From contig CAIUKF010000009.1 in NCBI GenBank assembly GCA_903899655.1, positions 1-64,000 of the forward strand: a stretch of 64,000 nt of DNA, in the 5' to 3' direction. Positions 32,841 through 42,919 of this stretch are shown here, piece by piece. The DNA is from an uncultured bacterium (GTDB lineage Bacteria > Patescibacteriota > Saccharimonadia > Saccharimonadales > Saccharimonadaceae). The position numbers were made by a program, and so were the translations under genes. The stretch's first letter is position 1. Each line of letters starts with the position of its first letter. The notes beneath the pieces are model-generated. The model saw only the letters and a list, made by a program, of their open reading frames with translations. It searched no databases and was not told the DNA's origin.

Positions 32841-35609
32841 ATGCGGCAAAATCAATCAAAAGATAGCGATAAATTTACCTTATCACGTTTTATTTTCAAG
32901 CTAACTGTAATGGTTGTTGTATTAGTCGTGTCGTTAATACTCAACATGATGGCACCTTCACCTACATACGCAAAAAGTATTGATACTATGAACCCAACTG
33001 AGAAAGCGAAATCATGGATTTATTACAATTCGCTGTCTGAATGTATTAACAATACAGATATAATACAGGGGCCGTTTATGTCCGTACCAGACAGACAGAT
33101 TTCAGAGTCTCGAGCTATGAGCGGCCAATGGTTTGAAAACGGCGTAAATAATGCTGGGCCCTGGTCTATCAACCCAACAACGGGGTACTTTCTTAAGGGC
33201 GTAGGCGCACCAACTTCTATCGGTAAAGATGGAAAAATAGTAGGATGTGGTGGAACTGATATAGGATGGATTAAAGACGCACTAGTTAGTATCTGGGGAT
33301 ACGAAAATGGCGTGGATGCTTTATGTGCTTTTGGTGCGGTAAGATCAAACGATAGTGGTAATATACCGTGTAATGCAGGTACTGGTGGATATTTTACCGG
33401 ACCAGGTATAAATGTTGGGAGACTAAACCTTAACACTTTCAGGGATAAAATTAAAGAAAAAGTATACAACAATCAAGAACCACCCGATTTAGCGTCAGAT
33501 ATCAGTAAACTAGATGACAGTTCAAAAGCGGCAAAATATATATTATATTCAAAATCATTTTTTGTTGGATGTTTGGGTAATATAAGCAAACAACCAGCCT
33601 CTCAGCAGGATATAGATAAATTATCTGACAGTGAAAAAAAAGATTTTCTATATACGTTATCCACGGGCAGCTACATAGGCAGTATTAAAAAAAATGATAG
33701 TATAGCCTTCTATATCTCAAAAGATATGAAGGAAGGGTCTGATACTTGTGGAAACATCGAGAGTGTAATTAATAACACATACAGTTCTTATACTAGTGTA
33801 GTCACAAATAACGACAGCGATCCGAACATAGTAAGTGAGGATGTGACAAATAAAACACCGTACTCTAGTTCTAAGAGCTCTTGCAATATTGATGGTGTTG
33901 GCTGGATTGTTTGTCCCGTCGTAACATTTCTTGGTAGTATGTCTACAGTCGTGTTCAACTTTTTAGCAAACAACCTGCTTGTAACAAAAACTAATCTTGT
34001 TAGCACCGACTCAGCCACATATTCAGCCTGGCAGGTAATGAGAAACTTTGCCAACGTAGCGTTTGTTATTGTATTTATGGTTATTATATTCTCGCAAATT
34101 ACTAGTTATGGTATTGATAATTATGGTATTAAAAAGATGCTACCACGACTCGTTATTGCAGCGATTCTGGTTAACGTATCCTTCTTTATTTGTCAAATTG
34201 CTGTCGATTTAAGTAATATTCTTGGTTACTCACTTAACAACCTTTTTAGTAACACAAGGCAACTAATCAATATACCGCAAGATAACGGCACAACCTTTAC
34301 GGGTATAGATATAACAGCCATAACAGCGAACGCATTACTTGGCACAGGCGCAGTAGTAGTGGGCGGCGTAGCTTTATTATTATCAATTACAGTACCTGTG
34401 TTACTTGCTGTACTGGCGGCTGTATTAATGACTGTATTAATATTAATTGCTAGAACGTCATTGATTGTATTGTTGATTGTCATATCCCCACTAGCATTTG
34501 TAGCTTATGTATTACCTAAAACAACAGACAAGCTATTTGGTAAATGGTACAAGATGTTCCAGGGTCTACTGTTAGTATTTCCAATTGTGTCATTATTATT
34601 TGGTGCTGGTAATTTGGCGGCTTATATTATTAGTGTCAGCAATCCGCATGATGAGGTAATGCAGTTATTTGCTCTAGGAATAGCTGTAGTTCCGCTGTTT
34701 GCTGTACCGATGGTACTAAAGGGTTCTTTGAACTCTATCGATGGTATCGGCAAAACATTGTCCGGCTGGAGTGATAGGGCTAATGGCAGGATTGGCGGCA
34801 AAGTCAAAGAGACTTCACGTGCTGGTCAGATTATGAAATACCGAAAGAGTAATACTGAGAAGAATAGAGCATTAATAAATAGTGGACAATATAAGGGTAG
34901 AAATGTATTTAATAGAGGTATGAGCTCTGTTAATAATAAGCTAAACGGATTTAAATATACACCATATGGAACCGAGATTTCTGCAGCTGGCGTATCGCTC
35001 GCTAACAAGCAAGAAGATGAGGCGATATCAAATAGAGTTACCTTAATGAAGTCAGGTGGATCTGACAAAGCCTTTGCAGAAGCACAAAAAACGTTATTAG
35101 CCTCTATGACTAACGGAGATATAATTGGGGCCAGAGCCGCAGCAAGCATACTACAAGTTAATAATAAGGGCCGAGATATGATGTATGACACCATTAAAAC
35201 CGGTGAAGCAAATAGAAACAGTAAAAGTAATGCTGTGTTGTCGGCCATTAAAAGTGACGTGACCAACAAGATGGATATGAAGGGTAAAAATATCGTATTA
35301 GACACCTGGGGTACCACTGATGAAACTGAGAGCTTAGCCAATCTTGAGGTAACCAAGAAAGAATCTATATTGATGGGCCTAACTGCACAAGAACTCGCTG
35401 GACAAAGTTATGATAAAGTACTCAGTCAGGGATATAGTATACCCGAGACGGTTGCAAAGACAGTAATCGGCAACCCAAATATATCCTTGGATACTAACAA
35501 GATAGCATTCTTTGATAATATCAAGAATGGCAATAACCCAAACGTAATCGCGTCAGAGGTTGAGCTAAAAGTTGACTACAGCATCAACCAAGATAATCAT
35601 AAACAATAA
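32841..35609 (+). CDS. VirB6/TrbL-like polytopic secretion protein
   Basis: 922 aa: N-terminal signal/anchor helix (about 15-45), an extracellular Cys-containing region of about 320 residues, a core of about seven TM helices (about 370-630), and a hydrophilic C-terminal domain of about 290 residues. The core (MRNFANVAFVIVFMVIIFSQ..., LLAVLAAVLMTVLILIARTS, VLPKTTDKLFGKWYKMFQGLL) has the layout of VirB6/TrbL channel proteins. ATG 32841 is chosen because TATAAT (32827-32832) ends 8 bases before it; ATG 32835 would be too close. Confidence 0.8.
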   Translation: MRQNQSKDSDKFTLSRFIFKLTVMVVVLVVSLILNMMAPSPTYAKSIDTMNPTEKAKSWIYYNSLSECINNTDIIQGPFMSVPDRQISESRAMSGQWFENGVNNAGPWSINPTTGYFLKGVGAPTSIGKDGKIVGCGGTDIGWIKDALVSIWGYENGVDALCAFGAVRSNDSGNIPCNAGTGGYFTGPGINVGRLNLNTFRDKIKEKVYNNQEPPDLASDISKLDDSSKAAKYILYSKSFFVGCLGNISKQPASQQDIDKLSDSEKKDFLYTLSTGSYIGSIKKNDSIAFYISKDMKEGSDTCGNIESVINNTYSSYTSVVTNNDSDPNIVSEDVTNKTPYSSSKSSCNIDGVGWIVCPVVTFLGSMSTVVFNFLANNLLVTKTNLVSTDSATYSAWQVMRNFANVAFVIVFMVIIFSQITSYGIDNYGIKKMLPRLVIAAILVNVSFFICQIAVDLSNILGYSLNNLFSNTRQLINIPQDNGTTFTGIDITAITANALLGTGAVVVGGVALLLSITVPVLLAVLAAVLMTVLILIARTSLIVLLIVISPLAFVAYVLPKTTDKLFGKWYKMFQGLLLVFPIVSLLFGAGNLAAYIISVSNPHDEVMQLFALGIAVVPLFAVPMVLKGSLNSIDGIGKTLSGWSDRANGRIGGKVKETSRAGQIMKYRKSNTEKNRALINSGQYKGRNVFNRGMSSVNNKLNGFKYTPYGTEISAAGVSLANKQEDEAISNRVTLMKSGGSDKAFAEAQKTLLASMTNGDIIGARAAASILQVNNKGRDMMYDTIKTGEANRNSKSNAVLSAIKSDVTNKMDMKGKNIVLDTWGTTDETESLANLEVTKKESILMGLTAQELAGQSYDKVLSQGYSIPETVAKTVIGNPNISLDTNKIAFFDNIKNGNNPNVIASEVELKVDYSINQDNHKQ

Positions 35610-35648
35610 AATTCTGTCTCATTATAATAATGTTATACTATAAGCACT

Positions 35649-36578
35649 ATGGCAGTGTATAAAGTTCCACAGGATGTCGAGGCGGACGATAAATTGATCG
35701 GTCCGTTTAGTTTTCGCCAATTTGTCTATTTAATTATCGTTGCGCTTGCTATCGCAATTGCCTGGGGATTGGCGCAATTATTTATGCCGCTGGCTATTAT
35801 TCCACTGCCAATAATTATTGTGTTCGGCGCCTTGGCGTTGCCACTACGCAAAGATCAGCCGATGGAAGTATATATGGCGGCTATATTGTCGTTTTATTTA
35901 AAGCCTCGCAAACGGCTTTGGGATTCTGACGGAATTGAATCATTAATCGAAATAACTGTCCCAAAAACTATCGAAATTCAGCGCACTAAGGATTTGTCAC
36001 AAAACGAGGCCCAACAACGTTTCAGTTATTTGGCTGAAATTGTTGATACCCAGGGCTGGGCGGTGCGCGGTACGGGAATTCAAGCGCCAAATAGCGCTAT
36101 GAAAAGTGATGTTTATTTTGAAGCTCAACAAGTCGATGACGTCTTGGACAGCAATAATGCTATCGCAATCGCATTGAATCAAAAGCTAGACCAAAACGAT
36201 GCACGCAAACACCTTGAAATGATTAATATGGTGCGCGGACAAGCCAGCACAGCTGCACCATCAGCCGATATGTTTAATTACTTCAGCGGCGCCACGCCAG
36301 CACCGACCACAGTTACCGTAGAAGCCCCAGTCGTTGAGCCAATTATCCAATATAATCCATACCCTAATGATATTCAGCAGTCAGTTTTGCAACCTATTAA
36401 TGCGTCCGAGCAATTTCATCAACCCAAACCGCCAACCACTAGCGAAAAGGTGGCAACAGCTGATATAATTAACCTCGCAAGTAATTCTGATTTGTCGATC
36501 GAAACAATCGCACGGGTTGCCAATCGGATTCACGACAAACAAGAATTAAATCAAGAAGTAATAGTTTCGCTGCGATAA
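35649..36578 (+). CDS. PrgI-family secretion protein
   Basis: 309 aa. Residues about 1-95 carry the PrgI/TcpE-like module: a short N-terminus (YKVPQDVEADDKLIGPFSFRQF), two TM helices (about 26-62) and the conserved KPRKRLW segment near 89-95. The remainder is soluble and partly disordered. In Gram-positive conjugation systems the gene always sits next to the VirB4 ATPase, as here. TATACT (35634-35639) ends 9 bases before the ATG. Confidence 0.85.
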   Translation: MAVYKVPQDVEADDKLIGPFSFRQFVYLIIVALAIAIAWGLAQLFMPLAIIPLPIIIVFGALALPLRKDQPMEVYMAAILSFYLKPRKRLWDSDGIESLIEITVPKTIEIQRTKDLSQNEAQQRFSYLAEIVDTQGWAVRGTGIQAPNSAMKSDVYFEAQQVDDVLDSNNAIAIALNQKLDQNDARKHLEMINMVRGQASTAAPSADMFNYFSGATPAPTTVTVEAPVVEPIIQYNPYPNDIQQSVLQPINASEQFHQPKPPTTSEKVATADIINLASNSDLSIETIARVANRIHDKQELNQEVIVSLR

Positions 36579-36605
36579 TAACAAAGGGGAGTGGGAGTAA
36601 AATAT

Positions 36606-37430
36606 ATGCCGCCAACAAATCAATTTCCGATGACTACACCCGATGTTGCCAGCGCTGGCAGTTCTGTCCCTAAAGGTTCAGCAACCAATAACCAACCAGC
36701 CCCAAAACCAAAAAACGCCAATTCAACTCAAAACAGTCTGCAACTATCCGAGGTCCGCGACAATATGGTTATTATGGCCGACGGTTCGTTTCGGGCTGTA
36801 GTCGCCTGTAAATCAATTAACTTTGATTTGATGAGCAGCCGCGAACGCGAAGGTGTTGAGTATAGTTATCAAAATTTTCTAAACAGCCTAAATCATCCTA
36901 TTCAAATCTTGGTCAGATCGCAACGTATCGATATCGGCCCATACATTGATCATTTAATCCAAATTCGTCGCGGCCAAGACAATATGCTACTAAACGTGTT
37001 GATGGATGATTATATTAACTTTATCGATGTTTTATCCCAAGAAGCAAATATTATGGATAAGTCGTTCTTTATCGCCATCCCATATTATCCAATGGGTGAT
37101 ATTACAAACGTTGTCGAACAAGGCAAAAATAGCTTTGCAAAATTATTCAGCAAATCAAAAGATACTGTCACAAAAATCGATACTGTAACTTATGAAAAAG
37201 CCAAGACCGAAATCAAAAACCGCGTTGATGGTGTCATGGGTGGACTATTCCAGCTGGGTGTCCAAAGTATCCAACTAGACACCAAAGCACTAGGCGAGTT
37301 GTATTATAACTTTTACAACCCCGATACAGCCGTTCGTGAGCCGTTAGGTGATTTTAATGATGTCACGGCAATGTACGTCAAAAAGGGCCCAGGTGAAGCA
37401 CCATATATCAAACCAGGAGGAATGTACTAA
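36606..37430 (+). CDS. VirB4 N-terminal-domain-like protein (separate gene)
   Basis: 274 aa, soluble after a disordered Pro/Asn-rich N-terminus. The segment LQLSEVRDNMVIMADGSFRAVVACKSINFDLMS and the following FLNSLNHPIQILVRSQRID match the N-terminal region of TraC/VirB4-type ATPases. Here it is a separate ORF whose stop overlaps the ATPase start by one base (TAATG). ATG 36606 with GGAG 8 bases upstream is preferred over GTG 36591. It probably forms a two-subunit ATPase with the next product. Confidence 0.82.
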   Translation: MPPTNQFPMTTPDVASAGSSVPKGSATNNQPAPKPKNANSTQNSLQLSEVRDNMVIMADGSFRAVVACKSINFDLMSSREREGVEYSYQNFLNSLNHPIQILVRSQRIDIGPYIDHLIQIRRGQDNMLLNVLMDDYINFIDVLSQEANIMDKSFFIAIPYYPMGDITNVVEQGKNSFAKLFSKSKDTVTKIDTVTYEKAKTEIKNRVDGVMGGLFQLGVQSIQLDTKALGELYYNFYNPDTAVREPLGDFNDVTAMYVKKGPGEAPYIKPGGMY

Positions 37431-39310
37431 TGGCACATAAAAAACAGCTTGATATCGCCGCTCAACAACGCGCCCGCGAACAAGTTGAAGTCGAACAGGC
37501 GTTTTTAAAAGGCGTCACCACACTTCGTGACTTGATTGCACCTAGTAGCCTGGAAATTCACGCCGCTTACTTTCGATTAGGGACTAAATACGGCCGAACA
37601 ATTTATGTTTATGGTTATCCACGACAAATTTACACTGGCTGGCTAAGTTCGTTGATTAATATCGACGAGGTACTAGATGTCAGCATGTTTGTTTACCCAA
37701 TCGACAGCCAAGTAGTTTTGAATAATCTACGCAAAAAAGTGACTCAACTCGAAGCATCAATGTCAATTAACAGCGAAAAGGGCAGAACGCGCGACCCAGG
37801 ACTAGAAGCGGCTATTAATGATGCTGAAGAACTACGCGATCAAATCCAAGTTGGCGCCGAGCGATTCTTCCGTTATGGACTATATGTCACACTATATGCC
37901 GATAGCTTAGACGAACTTGGTTTTGTTCAACACAAAATTGAGACATTATTTGGTCAACAAATGATTTTCAGCAAAGTCGCCAGTAGCCAGCAAGAGCAAG
38001 GCCTAAACAGCACAATTCCACAAATGTCTGACCAATTACAGATTCGTCGCAACATGAATACTGGCGCTATCAGCACTAGTTTTCCGTTCACCAGCGCCGA
38101 TTTGACTCAGCAAAATGGCGTCCTGTACGGCATTAATATGCACAACAACGGACTGGTCATCTTTGACCGATTTACACTTGAAAACGCCAACATGGTGGTC
38201 TTTGCCAAGTCCGGTGCCGGTAAATCATTTACCGTCAAACTAGAAGCCCTGCGTAGCATGATGATGGGTAGCGAAATTATTATTATCGACCCTGAAAATG
38301 AGTATCAAAAATTATCTGACGCTGTTGGTGGTAGTTATATTCGCCTTAGCCTTAATTCAAATACCCGTATTAACCCATTTGATTTGCCCCGCGTTATCGA
38401 TACTGACGAAGCCGACAACGCTTTGCGTGCCAACCTAATCACACTCCATGGATTACTGAAATTAATGTTAGGCAGCACTCAAACATCAGCCGCTGGCGTA
38501 CCGCTATCAGCATTATCACCAGCCGAAGAAGCCGACCTAGATCAAGCCTTAATCGACACCTACGCTCGTGTCGGCATCACTAGTGATCCGCTAACCCACA
38601 ACTCACAACCACCAACTGTCAACGAATTATACGACACGTTACTACACATGGGGGGCAGTGGCCCACAATTAGCGCAACGTTTGCGTAAGTATACCACCGG
38701 TACTTTTGCTGGCATCTTTAGCCAACAATCCAACACTGAAATCAACAACCCAATGGTGGTATTTAATATTCGCGATCTAGAAGATGAATTGAGACCAGTT
38801 GCAATGTATATTGTCCTCAGCCATATCTGGAATATAATCCGCACCGAACAAAAAAAGCGCATGTTGATCGTCGATGAAGCTTGGCAATTAATGAAGTATG
38901 ATGACTCAGCTAACTTCTTGTTCAGCCTTGCCAAACGCGCCCGCAAATACTTCCTAGGACTAACCACTATTACTCAAGACGTCGAAGATTTTATGGGCAG
39001 TAAGATGGGCCGAGCAATTGTCGCCAACAGTTCGATGCAAATTTTGTTAAAGCAATCGTCCAGCGCTGTTGATGTGTTATCTGACGTCTTTAAATTAACC
39101 GAAGAGGAAAAAAAGCGCCTAGCTAACTTCCCAGTCGGACAAGGTTTATTCTTTGCTGGTCAAAGCCATGTCCATATTCAAATCGAAGCCAGCCAAACCG
39201 AAAAACAATTAATTTCAACAACCCCAGTCGGTACAAATCAAAACCTGCGACCAATGCCAATGGACAATTCTGGCGTCAGCAGCTACATCGACCCAGGGTC
39301 AAGAATCTAA
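37430..39310 (+). CDS. VirB4/TraC-family type IV secretion ATPase
   Basis: 626 aa. Walker A in FAKSGAGKSFT near residues 258-268, Walker B in RMLIVDEAWQLM near 476-487, and downstream TTITQDVEDF and SMQILLKQS blocks typical of VirB4 motor proteins. It energises pilus assembly and substrate transfer at the inner face of the membrane. AGGAGG precedes the ATG, overlapping the end of the upstream gene. An N-terminal helical region partly repeats the domain encoded by the preceding ORF. Confidence 0.93.
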   Translation: MAHKKQLDIAAQQRAREQVEVEQAFLKGVTTLRDLIAPSSLEIHAAYFRLGTKYGRTIYVYGYPRQIYTGWLSSLINIDEVLDVSMFVYPIDSQVVLNNLRKKVTQLEASMSINSEKGRTRDPGLEAAINDAEELRDQIQVGAERFFRYGLYVTLYADSLDELGFVQHKIETLFGQQMIFSKVASSQQEQGLNSTIPQMSDQLQIRRNMNTGAISTSFPFTSADLTQQNGVLYGINMHNNGLVIFDRFTLENANMVVFAKSGAGKSFTVKLEALRSMMMGSEIIIIDPENEYQKLSDAVGGSYIRLSLNSNTRINPFDLPRVIDTDEADNALRANLITLHGLLKLMLGSTQTSAAGVPLSALSPAEEADLDQALIDTYARVGITSDPLTHNSQPPTVNELYDTLLHMGGSGPQLAQRLRKYTTGTFAGIFSQQSNTEINNPMVVFNIRDLEDELRPVAMYIVLSHIWNIIRTEQKKRMLIVDEAWQLMKYDDSANFLFSLAKRARKYFLGLTTITQDVEDFMGSKMGRAIVANSSMQILLKQSSSAVDVLSDVFKLTEEEKKRLANFPVGQGLFFAGQSHVHIQIEASQTEKQLISTTPVGTNQNLRPMPMDNSGVSSYIDPGSRI

Positions 39311-39329
39311 GGTATAATGTAGGGTAGTT

Positions 39330-41699
39330 ATGGCATATCCAAACCCCGGGGATAAAGATTACCACGAAAAAACCGATTTTAAGCCTATTAGACATGCCGA
39401 GGAAGACGGAAATCCAACCAACACAGACACGCCAATTACCAACCAAGAGGAAGACGCCAACCCCAATGGACCATTAAATTACACCAGCACTGGCAATAAA
39501 TCCACTCCAAAAACAAATAAAGTATTTAGCTTTGCAAATGCAAAAAAGAAAGGCCCGTTGGCAGCGATAATGTCTTTGATTGCAATTAGTGGTATTGTAA
39601 TCACTATTTTGTTAACGCCAGCTACACTATTACTCAAGTTAGCAAGTGTGGTTGAGAAGGTCGGTTTTCGTGCTACTTCGTCGTGGCAGATCCGTTCAAA
39701 TAAAATTTTTGAGGAGTCTGTAAAAAAAGGCGAATTAACACCGGAACAAATCGATAATCTTGATAAAGCTGGAGTTAAAGTTAAAGAAAGTGGCGGTAAA
39801 GCAACAGAATTTGAAATTGACGGCAACAAAATGAACACTAATGAGTTTATAACGGCATACGAAGGTGATGCCAAAATCGCCAATGTAGTGGATAGTTCGG
39901 GCGCAACAGTTGATCCTGTGGTTGGTATGACTTCTGGTGAATCATCCGAATTAGCACTCGAGGCTCTTCATGTGACCAAAGCACCAAAGACTTTTGAGGG
40001 TGAAAATTATGATACACAATTTAAAAACCTAGAAGCGGACGTCACAGATACGACAAGTATAAAAAAACAACCGGAAGTTACCGTAAACGACAAAAACCCC
40101 AACACCGATGCAACCTATACTCCAGAGCAAGTAAAAACAACTAATGAAAATATAGCAAATTTTAATAAACTAGTTGAGGATGCGGGTGTAGGAGAAGAGA
40201 GTGTGGCGTCGAAAGTCTTATCAGGTACAGAAGAAGCCGTTAAAGGTTTTAGTCTTAGTGAAGGTGTAGATGCGGCATGCACTATATATCGAACAACCCT
40301 AGCTGTAGGATTAGCCGCTAAAACCGTCCGTACTCTTCAGCTTGCATATTATGCCATGATGTTTTTGAATGTTGCTGATCAAATTAAGGCTGGCGTCGCC
40401 AAACCAGAAGACGTATCGTTCCTAGGAACAATATTAACCACCCAGACATTATCAGAAGACGGTAGTACATACCAATCAGCCACCGATGGGTTTGGTTATA
40501 AATATACTGCCTATGGCGAAATTGGCAACATGCCGTCCAGCACGGCCTTATATATGGCCGGCGCTGGTCTACCTGGAGCTATATCTGCAGTCTTAGATAA
40601 AATTACGCCAGCCTTTGCAGATAAAGGTTGTAAAATCTTAGCAAACCCATTAGTGGCATTCGGTCTATTAATTGGTGGCGTTGCATTTACGGTCATCTCT
40701 GGTGGAGCAACTAAAGGATTATCCATGGCACTAAAAACAGCCGCAAAAGATATGATAAAAGGTGCCGTAAAGTCACCAACAGCCTGGAGTATGGCCGCAT
40801 TAGCAGTTGGTGAAATATTCTTACCTAATTTATTAAAAGACATAGTTGCTGGCCATCTAGTTGACAATAATACCGTCGGCGCCAACGCCGGTGACGCCAT
40901 GGTATCTGGATCATTAGGTATAATGGGCACTATGGCAAAATACGGTGGCAATGCGCCATTAACACCAGAACAAGCAGTAGGCTACAATAACCTAGCAAAG
41001 CAGTTAGCCGTCAAAAATGCCGAAAAAGACCGCGTCACACACAGCCCACTTGATATAACTAATGAAAACACTTTCCTGGGTTCAATTGTCAGCAATCTAA
41101 TACCTTACGCTACAAAAATGTCATCGGTATACGGTACGTTGAGTACCATGTCGTCCTTTACCGGCCACGCTTTTGCTTCAATTATGCCCAGCAGCGCCCT
41201 AGCGGCAGACAACAGTCCGGATCAATATAAAACGTGTAAAGATTTTCGCTATAACAATATAACAGGTGTAGGTAGTGGGGGAGACAAAAAACAAGTCGCC
41301 ACTGATCCTTTTTGTAATGTCATCTATGGAATACCGTCCGAAGATCTTAATAAAAGCCCGTCAGCGGTTGCAAATTCAGTGTCTGGTGAGGTAGACGCGG
41401 ACGATAACCCAATAGCCGGCAGTGAATATGGGAAATTTATTGAAGACTGCGTAAAAAGGAGTCGTCCACTGGGTGAAGTCGACGATACTGGATCTAACAA
41501 CGGTTCTGAATGTTTTTATGACTCAAAAACAAATGGAAAATATTATTTAGCTAATATTGACCATAATATAAAAAATCAAGCGACCGGCAAAGATAAAGCC
41601 TATAATCTCGCCATAGCCTCTGGGCAAAAAGGAATAAGTTTTTACAGCGCCAACAGTATATATAATAATATTGGATTAAATAGTGTGGTTGGACAATGA
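39330..41699 (+). CDS. Large membrane protein of the secretion locus, unknown family
   Basis: 789 aa: a disordered acidic N-terminus (about 1-65), a TM helix (about 70-100), a long Glu/Lys/Thr-rich region, several hydrophobic helices between about 310 and 520, and a Cys-containing C-terminal domain. It may be a scaffold or channel component. TATAAT (39313-39318) ends 11 bases before the ATG, so it may have its own promoter within the cluster. Its stop overlaps the next ATG (ATGA). Confidence 0.7.
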   Translation: MAYPNPGDKDYHEKTDFKPIRHAEEDGNPTNTDTPITNQEEDANPNGPLNYTSTGNKSTPKTNKVFSFANAKKKGPLAAIMSLIAISGIVITILLTPATLLLKLASVVEKVGFRATSSWQIRSNKIFEESVKKGELTPEQIDNLDKAGVKVKESGGKATEFEIDGNKMNTNEFITAYEGDAKIANVVDSSGATVDPVVGMTSGESSELALEALHVTKAPKTFEGENYDTQFKNLEADVTDTTSIKKQPEVTVNDKNPNTDATYTPEQVKTTNENIANFNKLVEDAGVGEESVASKVLSGTEEAVKGFSLSEGVDAACTIYRTTLAVGLAAKTVRTLQLAYYAMMFLNVADQIKAGVAKPEDVSFLGTILTTQTLSEDGSTYQSATDGFGYKYTAYGEIGNMPSSTALYMAGAGLPGAISAVLDKITPAFADKGCKILANPLVAFGLLIGGVAFTVISGGATKGLSMALKTAAKDMIKGAVKSPTAWSMAALAVGEIFLPNLLKDIVAGHLVDNNTVGANAGDAMVSGSLGIMGTMAKYGGNAPLTPEQAVGYNNLAKQLAVKNAEKDRVTHSPLDITNENTFLGSIVSNLIPYATKMSSVYGTLSTMSSFTGHAFASIMPSSALAADNSPDQYKTCKDFRYNNITGVGSGGDKKQVATDPFCNVIYGIPSEDLNKSPSAVANSVSGEVDADDNPIAGSEYGKFIEDCVKRSRPLGEVDDTGSNNGSECFYDSKTNGKYYLANIDHNIKNQATGKDKAYNLAIASGQKGISFYSANSIYNNIGLNSVVGQ

Positions 41700-42919
41700 A
41701 AAAAGATATCAATAATTTACTGCTAATTGTGGTTGTATGTGCGGTTACTGTTCTCAATCAAACCGTTTTTGCAGTAAATAGCTTCAACCGAGATAATGGT
41801 GTTTATTTTCTTGGCACATCAACTACTGACTGTGTCGAAACTGATTCATCGAGCACCCCATCGCAAACGAAATCAGACAATGAGAATGAAAAAATTATCG
41901 CAGAATACCTGGCGTCATTAGAATTTGATGGTGCTAAAAATAAACACTTAAATATAGTCCAACTTGCAGCCTTACTTGGTAATATTGGCGCCGAGTCAAC
42001 TTTTGACCCCAGCTCGAATAATAACGATAAAAACTTCGGACTAGCTCAATGGAGTAGTGATCGATGGGTAAATATCGCTGACCCAAGGATAAATATCAAT
42101 AATCAGTTAGATTATATGAAAAAAGAGCTCAACGGAGCTTATAAAGATAAAGTGCAAGAGTTTTGGGACGCCTCTAAGACTGATGATTTAGAAAAGGCAA
42201 CATATTCTATCGCTAGAAATTATGAAGTTGCATATAATCCAGGCAAAAAAGATTCATCTAAAGTATGGACCAATAGTGAGGATGCGGTTGCTAATATCCA
42301 AATTTGGCAAAAACGAATAAATTATGCAAAAACCGCCAATAACCAATACGGTGACGTTGCGCAGGCTAGCCTCACCACAGGGTCCAAGTGTGGCGGAGAG
42401 TTAGTATCAGGCGGAATGAATCTCAGCCAAGCTGAATCATTTATGGAGGTTTATAAAAAACTACCAAACTGGAGTGCTAAAGAAGTTGGGCCTTATGGTC
42501 TCAACTGGACTAGTTGCACAGAGAGCCCGCTCGCTAACTGCGTAGCCTTCTCTCAATATTTCATAAATAGATACGCTGATAAAAAACTCACCAATCCTCA
42601 TGCTGGAAAAGATATAGTTGGTCAACTTATTGATCTAACATACAAAGATGGAGGACACACTCCAAAAGTCTACGCAGTCTTTAGCCAAGCTGCAACCGCA
42701 AAAAACGAAGACGGGCACACTGGTGTAATATTAGGAATGGACGTAGATAAGGGAACCCTTGTAATTGGCGAGGCTGCATGCTATCAAGGAATGAAGGCTA
42801 TCAAAGCAAGGCCATCAACTATCAGCGAAATGTCTGGCGATAACACAACCTATGCATATACAAACCTCACCCCAGACAGTTCTGATCTTTCGGCAAATAA
42901 TAATAGTTCAGGAAAATAA
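41696..42919 (+). CDS. Secreted cell-wall hydrolase: phage-lysozyme-like plus CHAP domain
   Basis: 407 aa with signal peptide (1-26). Residues about 60-200 resemble phage-tail lysozyme modules (LAALLGNIGAEST...NFGLAQWSSDRW), with the catalytic Glu in GAES. Residues about 255-385 form a CHAP amidase/endopeptidase with Cys in LANCVAF and His in DGHTGVIL. Bifunctional wall hydrolases of this kind take the VirB1 role in Gram-positive type IV systems, opening peptidoglycan for the apparatus. In an epibiont it could also act on host wall (inference). Confidence 0.88.
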   Translation: MKKDINNLLLIVVVCAVTVLNQTVFAVNSFNRDNGVYFLGTSTTDCVETDSSSTPSQTKSDNENEKIIAEYLASLEFDGAKNKHLNIVQLAALLGNIGAESTFDPSSNNNDKNFGLAQWSSDRWVNIADPRININNQLDYMKKELNGAYKDKVQEFWDASKTDDLEKATYSIARNYEVAYNPGKKDSSKVWTNSEDAVANIQIWQKRINYAKTANNQYGDVAQASLTTGSKCGGELVSGGMNLSQAESFMEVYKKLPNWSAKEVGPYGLNWTSCTESPLANCVAFSQYFINRYADKKLTNPHAGKDIVGQLIDLTYKDGGHTPKVYAVFSQAATAKNEDGHTGVILGMDVDKGTLVIGEAACYQGMKAIKARPSTISEMSGDNTTYAYTNLTPDSSDLSANNNSSGK

